A stretch of 64,000 nucleotides of DNA from assembly GCF_014107495.1 (NCBI RefSeq), contig NZ_CP041969.1, positions 3,583,501-3,647,500 of the forward strand. Direction: 5' to 3'. A model generated the notes under the pieces. That model was not told the origin of the DNA, did not search any database, and saw only the letters and a program-made list of their open reading frames with translations. Below are positions 27,176-34,584 of the stretch, piece after piece. Made by a program: the position numbers and the translations under genes. Numbering within the stretch: the first letter of the stretch is position 1; each line of letters opens with the position of its first letter. The stretch comes from Cohnella cholangitidis (lineage in GTDB: Bacteria > Bacillota > Bacilli > Paenibacillales > Paenibacillaceae).

Positions 27176-27189
27176 GTTAAGCGCTTTCA
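27176..27189 (-). promoter_or_regulatory. Catabolite response element (cre) of the xylanase gene
   Basis: On the minus strand TGAAAGCGCTTAAC matches 12 of 14 positions of the CcpA consensus TGWAARCGYTWNCW. It lies 38-51 bases upstream of the start codon, a position that allows CcpA to block the promoter when glucose-like sugars are present. Confidence 0.7.
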
Positions 27190-27473
27190 TTAACGACTGG
27201 ATCGAGTTTCCCTCCTTTCTTCAAATGATTATAGCAAGATCAAGATTTTGGAAAACTACAGAAATTAAACTATTTACTGTGTAATTTTATGGAATTCGAG
27301 AGAGCAGCGAGGGATAGAATGACGAACGAGGAAAAGAGCCTTCGATTCGTCTTTTTTGACGATGCAGGAAGGGGGAGGTGAAACGCTGGCGTTCGCGGGC
27401 ACGGCGAATAACGAACCTTGAGGAGCAAGGAGAGTTGGCGTTCATACGGGGGCTACTAGAGGTTATAGGAGGC
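27190..27473. other. Intergenic region, mostly unassigned
   Basis: Holds the AT-rich xylanase promoter side (27200-27290) and a plus-strand hairpin GACGAACGA / TCGATTCGTC followed by T6 (27321-27357) that terminates nothing recognisable. No ORF convinces. Confidence 0.4.
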
Positions 27474-28103
27474 CTATGATGCCAAAGCCTCATTCGTAAT
27501 CTTGGCAATATCGATAGGAGATTTGGAGCCTTCCCTAACCAAATCCGGCAAAATGTCTTGCAGAAAGTAATTAACGCAATGAAGCTTAATGCCTTTAATT
27601 TTGATCAAAGCGCTTCGATACATGACGATAAATTCTTTTTCCGTGTTTCCTCGCTGCAGCTCCGTAAAGGCCTCGTAAATTTGATCCATTTTATCGGCGA
27701 CTTCCAAGATTAGGCCTTCCACCGAATCGTCTTTGCCTTCGCGTAATTGCCTGCGGAAGATCGGCTGAAATTCCTCCGGAATGTGTTCGTCGATGAAATG
27801 GGCGACCATGCCTTCTTCCACTTTCTGCAGCATGGCCCGAAGCTCTAGCGAATAGTGCTTCACCGGCGTTTTAATATCTCCGATGAAAATTTCTCCGTAA
27901 TCATGGCTGCTTGTGATTTCGTATAGCTTTTTCCAATCCACCGCGACTCCGTTGCTTTCCTCGATGTCCGCCAACGTTTTGGCATATTGCACGACCTTCC
28001 AAGAATGAGCCGATACGCTATGTTCCTCGAACTTGAATTTGCCCGGGCAGCGAATAATGCGCTCTAGATCGTTAAGCGATTGAAAGTACGTATGAATTCC
28101 CAA
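27474..28103 (-). CDS. HD-domain hydrolase, YfbR-like
   Basis: About 209 residues. HSVSAHSWKV, SHDYGEIFIGDIKTPVK and EVADKMDQ supply the His/Asp metal-binding pattern of the YfbR (5'-deoxynucleotidase) HD subgroup, where HD normally sits in a SxHDxxE context, here SSHDYGE. The reaction is likely phosphomonoester hydrolysis of a nucleotide; substrate unproven. TTG 28103 is preferred because AAAGGAG lies nine bases upstream. An in-frame TTG at 28157 would add 18 residues containing that site. It stands alone between the xylanase and GH3 genes. Confidence 0.75.
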   Translation of the reverse strand: MGIHTYFQSLNDLERIIRCPGKFKFEEHSVSAHSWKVVQYAKTLADIEESNGVAVDWKKLYEITSSHDYGEIFIGDIKTPVKHYSLELRAMLQKVEEGMVAHFIDEHIPEEFQPIFRRQLREGKDDSVEGLILEVADKMDQIYEAFTELQRGNTEKEFIVMYRSALIKIKGIKLHCVNYFLQDILPDLVREGSKSPIDIAKITNEALAS

Positions 28104-28300
28104 TCGGTCGAGCTCCTTTCTTAGGTGCGGTAGTGAGAGTGCTGCTGCTTTACGCAAAGTATATATTCTTTTTGTTAATGGACGATTAACTCAACAGGGA
28201 ATTATGATTTCCCAACATCGGAAAGCTATATTCATGTATATTTAAAGGAACGGGCAAGGCTCGCGAAAAACCAGTGCTTTCGATGGATGGAGGAAACAAC

Positions 28301-31081
28301 TTGAGTACAATAGGAGTCCCATTAGAAGGTTTCGCTGAATTTAGCCGAACGGCAGCCGCGGAAGGCGCGGTGCTATTAAAGAATGACAAACAAGTTCTTC
28401 CGCTTCGAGACGGCGATACCGTTTCGATTTTTGGCAGAATCCAAGTCAATTACTATCGCAGCGGCACGGGTTCGGGCGGAAGCGTCCATGTTGCTTATAC
28501 GACCAATCTGTTGGATGGCCTTCGGAGCAAGCAGAATTTTAAGGTCAACGAAGAGCTGGCCGCCGTCTACGAAAAATGGATCGAGCAAAATCCGTTCGAT
28601 AATGGCGGGGGCGGCTGGGCTGCGGAACCGTGGCATCAGAAGGAAATGCCTTTAAGCGATGAGTTGGTGTCGGGGGCAAAAAGCAAATCGAACAAGGCGA
28701 TCGTCGTGATCGGACGTACGGCGGGAGAAGACCAAGACAATGCCGACGCGCCGGGAAGCTACCAGTTGACGGCGGACGAGAAAGCGATGCTGAAGCGGGT
28801 AACGACATATTTTGAACAAACTATCGTCGTACTGAACGTATCGAACATTATCGATATGAGCTGGATGAACGATGAAAGCCACGTCAACCCGATCCCTTGC
28901 GCTATCTACTCTTGGCAGGGCGGCATGGAAGGGGGCAACGCGATTGCCGACGTTCTGGCCGGAGAAGTGACGCCGAGCGGCAAATTGACCGATACGATCG
29001 CTTATTCCATCGACGATTATCCATCGACCCGCAATTACGGCAATGAATTCAAAAACTTGTATCAAGAAGATATCTATGTGGGCTACCGTTATTTCGAGAC
29101 GTTCTGCCCGGATAAAGTTCAGTATGAATTCGGCTACGGCTTATCTTACGCCTCGTTTCATATCGAGTCCGAGGAAGCCAAGCTGACGACCAAAGAAGGA
29201 CAACCCTACATTGAAATCGACTTAACCGTAACCAATACGGGAACCCTCTATGCGGGAAAAGAAGTCGTGCAGGTCTACTACGAAGCTCCGCAAGGGAAAC
29301 TGGGGCAACCGGCTAAAGCTTTGGCGGCATTCGGCAAGACCAAAGTCCTTCAAGCCGGCGAATCGCAGCGACTAACCGTGAGCTTCCCCGTGGATTCTAT
29401 GGCGTCCTTTGATGACTCCGGCGTGACGGGTCATCCTTCCGCTTACGTGCTGGAAGCGGGGACGTACCGCATTTATGTAGGAAGCAGCGTCAAGAAGCTG
29501 GCGGAAATCGCCGTCCAAGGACAAAGCGGTTACGTCGTGGAAACTCTTCGAGTCGTGGAGCAGCTGCAAGAGGCGCTGGCGCCGACGGAAAGCTTCACGA
29601 GAATGAAGCCGGGCGCTCGGAAGGAAGACGGTTCGTATGAACTGGTCTTCGTAGAAGCGCCGAAACGGAAAGTTTCCCTAGCGGAACGAATCGAGAGCAA
29701 TCTTCCCGTAACGTTGGAGCAAACCGGCAATCAAGGCTATCGGCTGAGGGATGTGTATGACCGGAAAGTCGGCATGGAGGCTTTCATCGCCCAGCTCGAC
29801 GATCAGGATCTGGCCGCGATCGTCAGAGGAGAAGGCATGAGCAGTCCGTTGGTTACGCCGGGAACGGCTTCCGCATTCGGCGGAGTAAGCGACAGCTTGT
29901 TCAATTATGGAATTCCGGTTGCTTGTACGGCGGACGGACCGTCCGGGATTCGCATGGATAGCGGGCAGAAGGCGACGCAGGTTGCGATCGGAACGTTGCT
30001 GGCGGCCACTTGGAACTTGGAGTTGGTCGAAGAGCTGTACGTCTTGGAGGGCCGGGAGTTAGTCCGCAACAACGTGGACACTTTGCTCGGGCCCGGCTTG
30101 AATATTCGGCGCAGTCCGCTCAATGGGCGTAACTTCGAGTATTTTTCGGAAGATCCGCTGATCTCCGGAGTATTTGCCGCGGCATGCACCCGAGGCATAA
30201 TGAAGGGCGGATCTAACGCTACGTTGAAGCATTTCGCCTGCAACAATCAGGAGAAGCATCGCAGCAAGGTAGACGCCGTCGTTTCCGAACGGGCCCTTCG
30301 GGAAATTTATCTGAAAGGCTTCGAAATCGCGGTTAAGCAGGGCGGCGCGAATTCGATCATGACCTCCTACAATCCGGTTAACGGGCATTGGGCTGCCTCT
30401 AATTATGACCTGAATACGACGATTCTCCGCGGAGAATGGGGCTTTAAGGGCATCGTGATGACGGACTGGTGGGCGGTCATGAACGATGTCGTCCATGGAG
30501 GCGCGGCGGATCGGAAGTATACGAACTGGATGGTTCGCGCGCAAAACGATCTGTACATGGTTGTCCCTAACTATGGGGCGGAAATCAACGGTTTCGACGA
30601 CAATACCCTCGAGTCGCTTGAGAATGGAACGTTAACCCGAGGAGAGCTCCAGCGTTCCGCCATGAACATTTGCGAATTCATCATGCATGCGCCGGTATTC
30701 TCCAGAAAACAAGGGATAGAAGAAAAGGTCGATTCGTTCAAGGCTAATCCATCCCTTTCGCCGGAGCATGCGCAAGCCCTTTCCGAGAATGCGCAAGTGA
30801 AGCCGGCGGCAACCGGATCGACCTTGATGAGAGCGGAACATGCCGGTCAATACCGGATTATCGTCAACATCATGTCCCCGGAATCCGAATTGGCGCAAAG
30901 CGCATGCAACGTGACTCTGAATGATCAACCGATGACGACCATTCAAACGAACGGGACGGAAGGCAAATGGATCAGACAGAAGCTCGTGAAAGTCGAGCTG
31001 GAAGCCGGCGTATATGAGATGAAATTGGATTTCGTCAAACCGGGCTTGCAGATCGACTGGATCGAATTTAAGCAGGTGTAG
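28301..31081 (+). CDS. GH3 beta-glucosidase with permuted domain order
   Basis: 926 residues. The order is reversed against most GH3 enzymes: the (alpha/beta)6 domain is first (EGAVLLKNDKQVLPL, about 20-45; DDYPSTRNYGNEF), then a fibronectin-III-like domain (VTNTGTLYAGKEVVQVYYEAP), then the TIM barrel (about 480-800) with nucleophile Asp722 in GIVMTDWW and KHFACNNQE. The same order is known in Ruminococcus and Butyrivibrio enzymes. There is no signal peptide, so it acts on imported oligosaccharides. About 100 C-terminal residues form an extra CBM6-like end (WIRQKLVKVELEAGVYEMKL). TTG 28301 follows GGAGG by eight bases. Confidence 0.88.
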   Translation: MSTIGVPLEGFAEFSRTAAAEGAVLLKNDKQVLPLRDGDTVSIFGRIQVNYYRSGTGSGGSVHVAYTTNLLDGLRSKQNFKVNEELAAVYEKWIEQNPFDNGGGGWAAEPWHQKEMPLSDELVSGAKSKSNKAIVVIGRTAGEDQDNADAPGSYQLTADEKAMLKRVTTYFEQTIVVLNVSNIIDMSWMNDESHVNPIPCAIYSWQGGMEGGNAIADVLAGEVTPSGKLTDTIAYSIDDYPSTRNYGNEFKNLYQEDIYVGYRYFETFCPDKVQYEFGYGLSYASFHIESEEAKLTTKEGQPYIEIDLTVTNTGTLYAGKEVVQVYYEAPQGKLGQPAKALAAFGKTKVLQAGESQRLTVSFPVDSMASFDDSGVTGHPSAYVLEAGTYRIYVGSSVKKLAEIAVQGQSGYVVETLRVVEQLQEALAPTESFTRMKPGARKEDGSYELVFVEAPKRKVSLAERIESNLPVTLEQTGNQGYRLRDVYDRKVGMEAFIAQLDDQDLAAIVRGEGMSSPLVTPGTASAFGGVSDSLFNYGIPVACTADGPSGIRMDSGQKATQVAIGTLLAATWNLELVEELYVLEGRELVRNNVDTLLGPGLNIRRSPLNGRNFEYFSEDPLISGVFAAACTRGIMKGGSNATLKHFACNNQEKHRSKVDAVVSERALREIYLKGFEIAVKQGGANSIMTSYNPVNGHWAASNYDLNTTILRGEWGFKGIVMTDWWAVMNDVVHGGAADRKYTNWMVRAQNDLYMVVPNYGAEINGFDDNTLESLENGTLTRGELQRSAMNICEFIMHAPVFSRKQGIEEKVDSFKANPSLSPEHAQALSENAQVKPAATGSTLMRAEHAGQYRIIVNIMSPESELAQSACNVTLNDQPMTTIQTNGTEGKWIRQKLVKVELEAGVYEMKLDFVKPGLQIDWIEFKQV

Positions 31082-31130
31082 GGACTCCGTTAAACGGCGG
31101 CAGTCACCAATGGCGACTGCGTCCCTCTTC

Positions 31131-31165
31131 AATCCACAACCGTCGGAGGTTGTGGATTTTGCTTT
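31131..31165 (+). terminator. Intrinsic terminator of the GH3 gene
   Basis: Stem AATCCACAACC / GGTTGTGGATT, loop GTCGGA, T-rich tail. A second small stem (GCAGTC...GACTGC, 31100-31120) precedes it. Confidence 0.85.
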
Positions 31166-31202
31166 ATGTCCTGAGTAAGGTTTGTTAAAATGTAAGTACG
31201 TA

Positions 31203-31230
31203 ATAACAGTTGTTATATTATAAGGTATAA
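31203..31230 (+). promoter_or_regulatory. Palindromes upstream of the toxin-antitoxin pair
   Basis: ATAACA-GT-TGTTAT (31203-31216) and TTATA-AGG-TATAA (31218-31230) lie 40-70 bases before the antitoxin start. AbrB/MazE-type antitoxins usually autoregulate through such sites. Confidence 0.5.
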
Positions 31231-31271
31231 CTTATTAAGCGCTGATCATACTATAGTGAGGAGAATGTAAA

Positions 31272-31565
31272 ATGAATGGTGTGGTCAAGTTGACGAACGA
31301 TAATCAGAAAGTGACTCGTTATTCACGTAAGATAGGGCGAATGGGAAACAGTTTGGGTGTAAGTTTGCCTAAAAATCTTGCTAAAAAGTTAAATGTCTCG
31401 CAAGGAGACGAAATCGAATTCATCGAGAATGAACGTGGGGAAATCGTTTTGAATAAAGCAAGGAAAGGCTATCTGCCTGAGAATGTCCGTCCTGAAGTTT
31501 TAGAAGCTTTCTTTGATGTATTCGAAGAGGATGAGGGGATTCTTGAAGACTTAAGGGATAGATGA
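31272..31565 (+). CDS. AbrB/MazE-type antitoxin
   Basis: 97 residues. The swapped-hairpin AbrB domain lies near 15-60 (SRKIGRMGNSLGVSLPKNLAKKLNVSQGDEIEF) and binds DNA. The acidic C-terminal tail (LEAFFDVFEEDEGILEDLRD) probably neutralises the Doc-like toxin encoded 1 bp downstream. GAGGAGA precedes the ATG. Confidence 0.88.
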   Translation: MNGVVKLTNDNQKVTRYSRKIGRMGNSLGVSLPKNLAKKLNVSQGDEIEFIENERGEIVLNKARKGYLPENVRPEVLEAFFDVFEEDEGILEDLRDR

Positions 31566-31566
31566 C

Positions 31567-31959
31567 ATGGTGAAATTCCTGACAAAAGAAGAAGTTGTCT
31601 CGGCACACTATTTCATGATGAAAAGAATGAACGACGCGGAGCAAGCTGGAGTAAAAGACCACGGTTTGCTGGAATCTGCGGTACATAGACCTCAACATAG
31701 TCTTTTTGGAGAAGATGCTTATTCATCTTTATTTGACAAGGCAGCAGCATTATTGGAATCTCTGGTCAAAAATTACTGTTTTCACAATGGAAATAAGCGG
31801 ACCGCCTATCTTGTTACCAAATCGTTCCTTTTATTAAATGGATATCATCTGCGCATGGAACGGATGTATGCAGTGGAGTTCATAGTCGATATTGCACTAA
31901 GTGTGCACTCCTTAGAGACTATCTCTCTAAATCTGAAAACTCATTCCGAAGAAAGGTAG
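31567..31959 (+). CDS. Fic/Doc-family toxin with altered motif
   Basis: 130 residues, the size of Doc toxins, which inactivate EF-Tu by phosphorylation using the motif HxFx(D/N)(A/G)NKR. Here residues 70-78 read YCFHNGNKR, so the catalytic His position is Tyr70 (codon TAC), while the anion-binding GNKR is intact. Other conserved segments are KDHGLLESAVHRPQ and FDKAAALLESLVKN. Because of the His loss it may be inactive or use a different chemistry. It is paired with an AbrB-type antitoxin and followed by a terminator. Confidence 0.85.
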   Translation: MVKFLTKEEVVSAHYFMMKRMNDAEQAGVKDHGLLESAVHRPQHSLFGEDAYSSLFDKAAALLESLVKNYCFHNGNKRTAYLVTKSFLLLNGYHLRMERMYAVEFIVDIALSVHSLETISLNLKTHSEER

Positions 31960-31993
31960 AAAGGCTGCCCCGTAAACAACAGGGCAGCCTTTG
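31960..31993 (+). terminator. Intrinsic terminator of the toxin-antitoxin operon
   Basis: Stem AAAGGCTGCCC / GGGCAGCCTTT with loop around CGTAAACAACA. Confidence 0.85.
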
Positions 31994-32150
31994 CACGATC
32001 CAGCCTAACTACTATTAATATACATATTGAATATATCCGAATAATCCCGTTTGCTCGTATAATCGGATCGGGATTCCATTAAATCTTGGTTTTTAGCCAT
32101 CAATTCGGACATCGCTACCAGCACTTTATACAATTCTTTCAGCTACGCGC

Positions 32151-32175
32151 AAAAGACACCTGCAAGGTGTCTTTT
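32151..32175. terminator. Terminator hairpin, probably for the minus-strand NlpC/P60 gene
   Basis: AAAAGACACC-TGCAA-GGTGTCTTTT is symmetric and can work in both directions. The 31994-32150 stretch before it shows nothing recognisable. Confidence 0.75.
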
Positions 32176-32185
32176 GTGTGTGTAC

Positions 32186-32908
32186 CTATCCAGGTAAAAT
32201 CCCGCCGCCGAACAAGAACCGGCTAGTCAACTGCCTCCACGTCAGAGGATGAATCGTGACGCCTCCGCTATTTTTAGACGCGCAGTGAATGATCTTCCCG
32301 TTCCCGAGATAAATGCCTAGATGGCTAACCGGCCTTTCGTCGGGTGTTAACCCTTGGTAGTCGGACGCCTTGTCGCCTCTATAGCTGGAGAAGAACAACA
32401 GGTCTCCGCGCCGCGTGTCCTTTAGGGAGGTATAGGTTTTGCGGGCGAAGGCTTGGACATATGCGGCTTGGCTCCTGGAATCCCATGGCAAGTCTATGCC
32501 CACCGCAGACAAGAACACCCACCGCGTAAAATCGGAGCAGTCGAAGGAGGACGGTTCGGTACGGTCGGAGCCGTACACGTACGGAGTTCCAAGAAAAGAG
32601 CGCGCCGATTGAATGACATTCTCCGTATACTTCCCGCGAAACGGTTTGATCGAGGGAGAAGGCGACTGCTTAATCAGCGGGAATCCGTTAGGATCCAACA
32701 ACTGATTCCCGGCGGCGAAGCTTCGTACCCGGTTGGCGTAGATGATCCGCTCGACGCCTATGTCTCCGATATACAAGTCGGAGTCGATGTTCTTTTTCGG
32801 TGCGTTTATAGATTTTTGCCTGATCCTGCCGCCGTCGCCCGTCATGCAAGACGATACAAGCATAAGGCTGCATAACAATCCTAACGCGAATACGGTTCTT
32901 GTCCTCAT
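32186..32908 (-). CDS. NlpC/P60 cell-wall hydrolase lipoprotein
   Basis: 240 residues. The signal peptide has lipobox LVSSC, so it is anchored on the outer face of the membrane. The papain-like NlpC/P60 domain shows the nucleophile Cys in FDCSDFTRW, the His in PVSHLGIYLG and a third polar residue in IIHCAS. Such enzymes cut D-gamma-Glu-diamino acid bonds of peptidoglycan stem peptides. A region of about 80 residues between lipobox and enzyme is unassigned. It is 48 bp downstream of the secreted propeller gene on the same strand but has no evident functional link. Confidence 0.88.
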   Translation of the reverse strand: MRTRTVFALGLLCSLMLVSSCMTGDGGRIRQKSINAPKKNIDSDLYIGDIGVERIIYANRVRSFAAGNQLLDPNGFPLIKQSPSPSIKPFRGKYTENVIQSARSFLGTPYVYGSDRTEPSSFDCSDFTRWVFLSAVGIDLPWDSRSQAAYVQAFARKTYTSLKDTRRGDLLFFSSYRGDKASDYQGLTPDERPVSHLGIYLGNGKIIHCASKNSGGVTIHPLTWRQLTSRFLFGGGILPG

Positions 32909-32955
32909 TATTTCCCATACCTTTCCATGGTCAATATGAGGTTAGGATTCCAATT

Positions 32956-34377
32956 TTACGTCAGATTAAACGCTACCTTCTTCTCCGCCGAATCGATCGT
33001 CTTCCCTTTGCTCGATAGGAGGTATACCTCAAGCTTCGCCGATTGGCCGCTCGGTTTGATCATCGGAATCGAGAAGGAGCCGTCCTGAGCGATACGGTCC
33101 CGATAAGCCGTGCCGGCCTCGACCAAGTCCCCATTGGAATCGAAGATCCGATACCCGATCCAGATCGGCTGATCCTTCCCTTTTTTCAACCCTTTCTCAT
33201 CAATCGCCCCATGCAGCAGAAACTCGCCGGTATTCAAGTTCTCCGTCATCATGGCCACCGAGAAGTGCTTGCCCTTAAACCCGGGAAGCTCTTGCTGGAG
33301 AACGACATCCCCGTCGGTCAATTGCCCCGTGATTCGCCAGACGTCGTAAGTATACTCCGCTCTTCCGGTCAAATTCGGAGCCGCGTCGCTGTCCGTAAAA
33401 TACGCTTCGACTAAGCTAGGGTTAGGCAACGTGCCATGGGCAGTGCGCAACAACCCTCCGTTGTGATTCCTCGCAAAACCAGTTGTCGAGGGGCTAAGCG
33501 TTCCTTCGATCTTCCATTGCCCGCCGCCGCCCCATACGGAGCCTCCGTCGATGCTGACGATTTGTTGGCTGTCGGTAATATAATTCGGGGTGCCGGCAGG
33601 GTAAGGGTGCAATTCCCTGATGGCGATAAAACGATCCCGGCTCGGATCGTAAGCGATGTCGAAGTTATTGAGGAAGTCGGGTTGTCCGTTCGCGTTGACC
33701 AAGCCTGCGTTCGTTAATTGGACGGCGGGACCGATGACCGGATTGGCCATTTGATTCAAGTTCATATCGATTCGGTAACCTGCGGTAGCGGAGGGATCGC
33801 CTTTGGTGAAGAAGAGCATAATCCTTCCTTGTCCGTCGATGCTCGTGGCCGAGGGTTGACCCACTCCCCAGAAGCCATCGTTCGGGTAGGCGACGACCGG
33901 ATTCGGATATTTCACCCAATCCCCCGACAGATCATCGGAGAAAGCGACGCCGATCTGGTTGTGGGAGCTCCCGTCCACGTCGTTGCCCAAGTAGAACAGC
34001 GCGTAATCGTATTCCGTTCCGCCGTAATTGAATTTCCCCGCCACGACGTTCGGATCGCAGACGTGCATGCTGTCCCATGAGCCCTCGGCACCGGCTTGCA
34101 GGACGGATTTCGTCTCGGTGACGGTTCCGTTTTCGATTCTCGTATAGTAGATATGGTCCTTGATGACGCCGTCGGCGTCGTTATGGCACGTCCACATATG
34201 TTCTACGTCGCCCTCGCGAATGACGGACGGAGCGTACGCGTACCGGTTGCCTTCCGGATCGTATGCTTTACTCAACGTATCTTGGTTCCATACGACGGCC
34301 GCGCTAACGCTGGTCAAGGGAATGACGGCAAGCAGCACCGTTAAAATCAGGGCTAACGATAGTTTGCTTTTACTCAC
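32956..34377 (-). CDS. Secreted beta-propeller glycosidase-like protein
   Basis: 473 residues. A signal peptide (LALILTVLLAVIPLTSVSA) precedes a five-bladed-propeller domain like the GH43/GH32/GH130/GH183 fold group. Shared with the cytoplasmic protein at 41816-42904 are WDSMHVCDPNVVAGKF, LGNDVDGSSHNQIGVAF, PNPVV, WGVGQPSATSIDGQG and FARNHNGGL; the Asp in CDPNV is a candidate catalytic acid. A C-terminal beta-domain covers about 390-473. I cannot assign a GH family. It is divergent from the YesM/YesN-type pair, over a shared operator. GTG 34377 with AGGAGG nine bases upstream is preferred over TTG 34386, which abuts that site. Confidence 0.75.
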   Translation of the reverse strand: MSKSKLSLALILTVLLAVIPLTSVSAAVVWNQDTLSKAYDPEGNRYAYAPSVIREGDVEHMWTCHNDADGVIKDHIYYTRIENGTVTETKSVLQAGAEGSWDSMHVCDPNVVAGKFNYGGTEYDYALFYLGNDVDGSSHNQIGVAFSDDLSGDWVKYPNPVVAYPNDGFWGVGQPSATSIDGQGRIMLFFTKGDPSATAGYRIDMNLNQMANPVIGPAVQLTNAGLVNANGQPDFLNNFDIAYDPSRDRFIAIRELHPYPAGTPNYITDSQQIVSIDGGSVWGGGGQWKIEGTLSPSTTGFARNHNGGLLRTAHGTLPNPSLVEAYFTDSDAAPNLTGRAEYTYDVWRITGQLTDGDVVLQQELPGFKGKHFSVAMMTENLNTGEFLLHGAIDEKGLKKGKDQPIWIGYRIFDSNGDLVEAGTAYRDRIAQDGSFSIPMIKPSGQSAKLEVYLLSSKGKTIDSAEKKVAFNLT

Positions 34378-34476
34378 TATGGACAACCTCCTAATGGAGC
34401 GAATACGGACCCGGACTCCGCTTGCTTACATCTTAGTTGTCGCGATCGGGCGCGGTCTACTTTGATATATTGACTG

Positions 34477-34518
34477 TCTTTTGTTTACGTGGCCGCATGC
34501 TAAGATGTAAACAAAAGA
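34477..34518. promoter_or_regulatory. Inverted repeat operator in the divergent control region
   Basis: TCTTTTGTTTAC (34477-34488) and its perfect complement GTAAACAAAAGA (34507-34518) are centred 30 bp apart, three helical turns. They lie between the secreted propeller gene and the sensor kinase gene; the AraC-type response regulator is the most likely binder. Confidence 0.6.
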
Positions 34519-34584
34519 TAGAGGCAATCGTCCGCAATCGTGCGATACTGGGGATAGAGAGCGAAACGGAAAGTAGGGACAACT

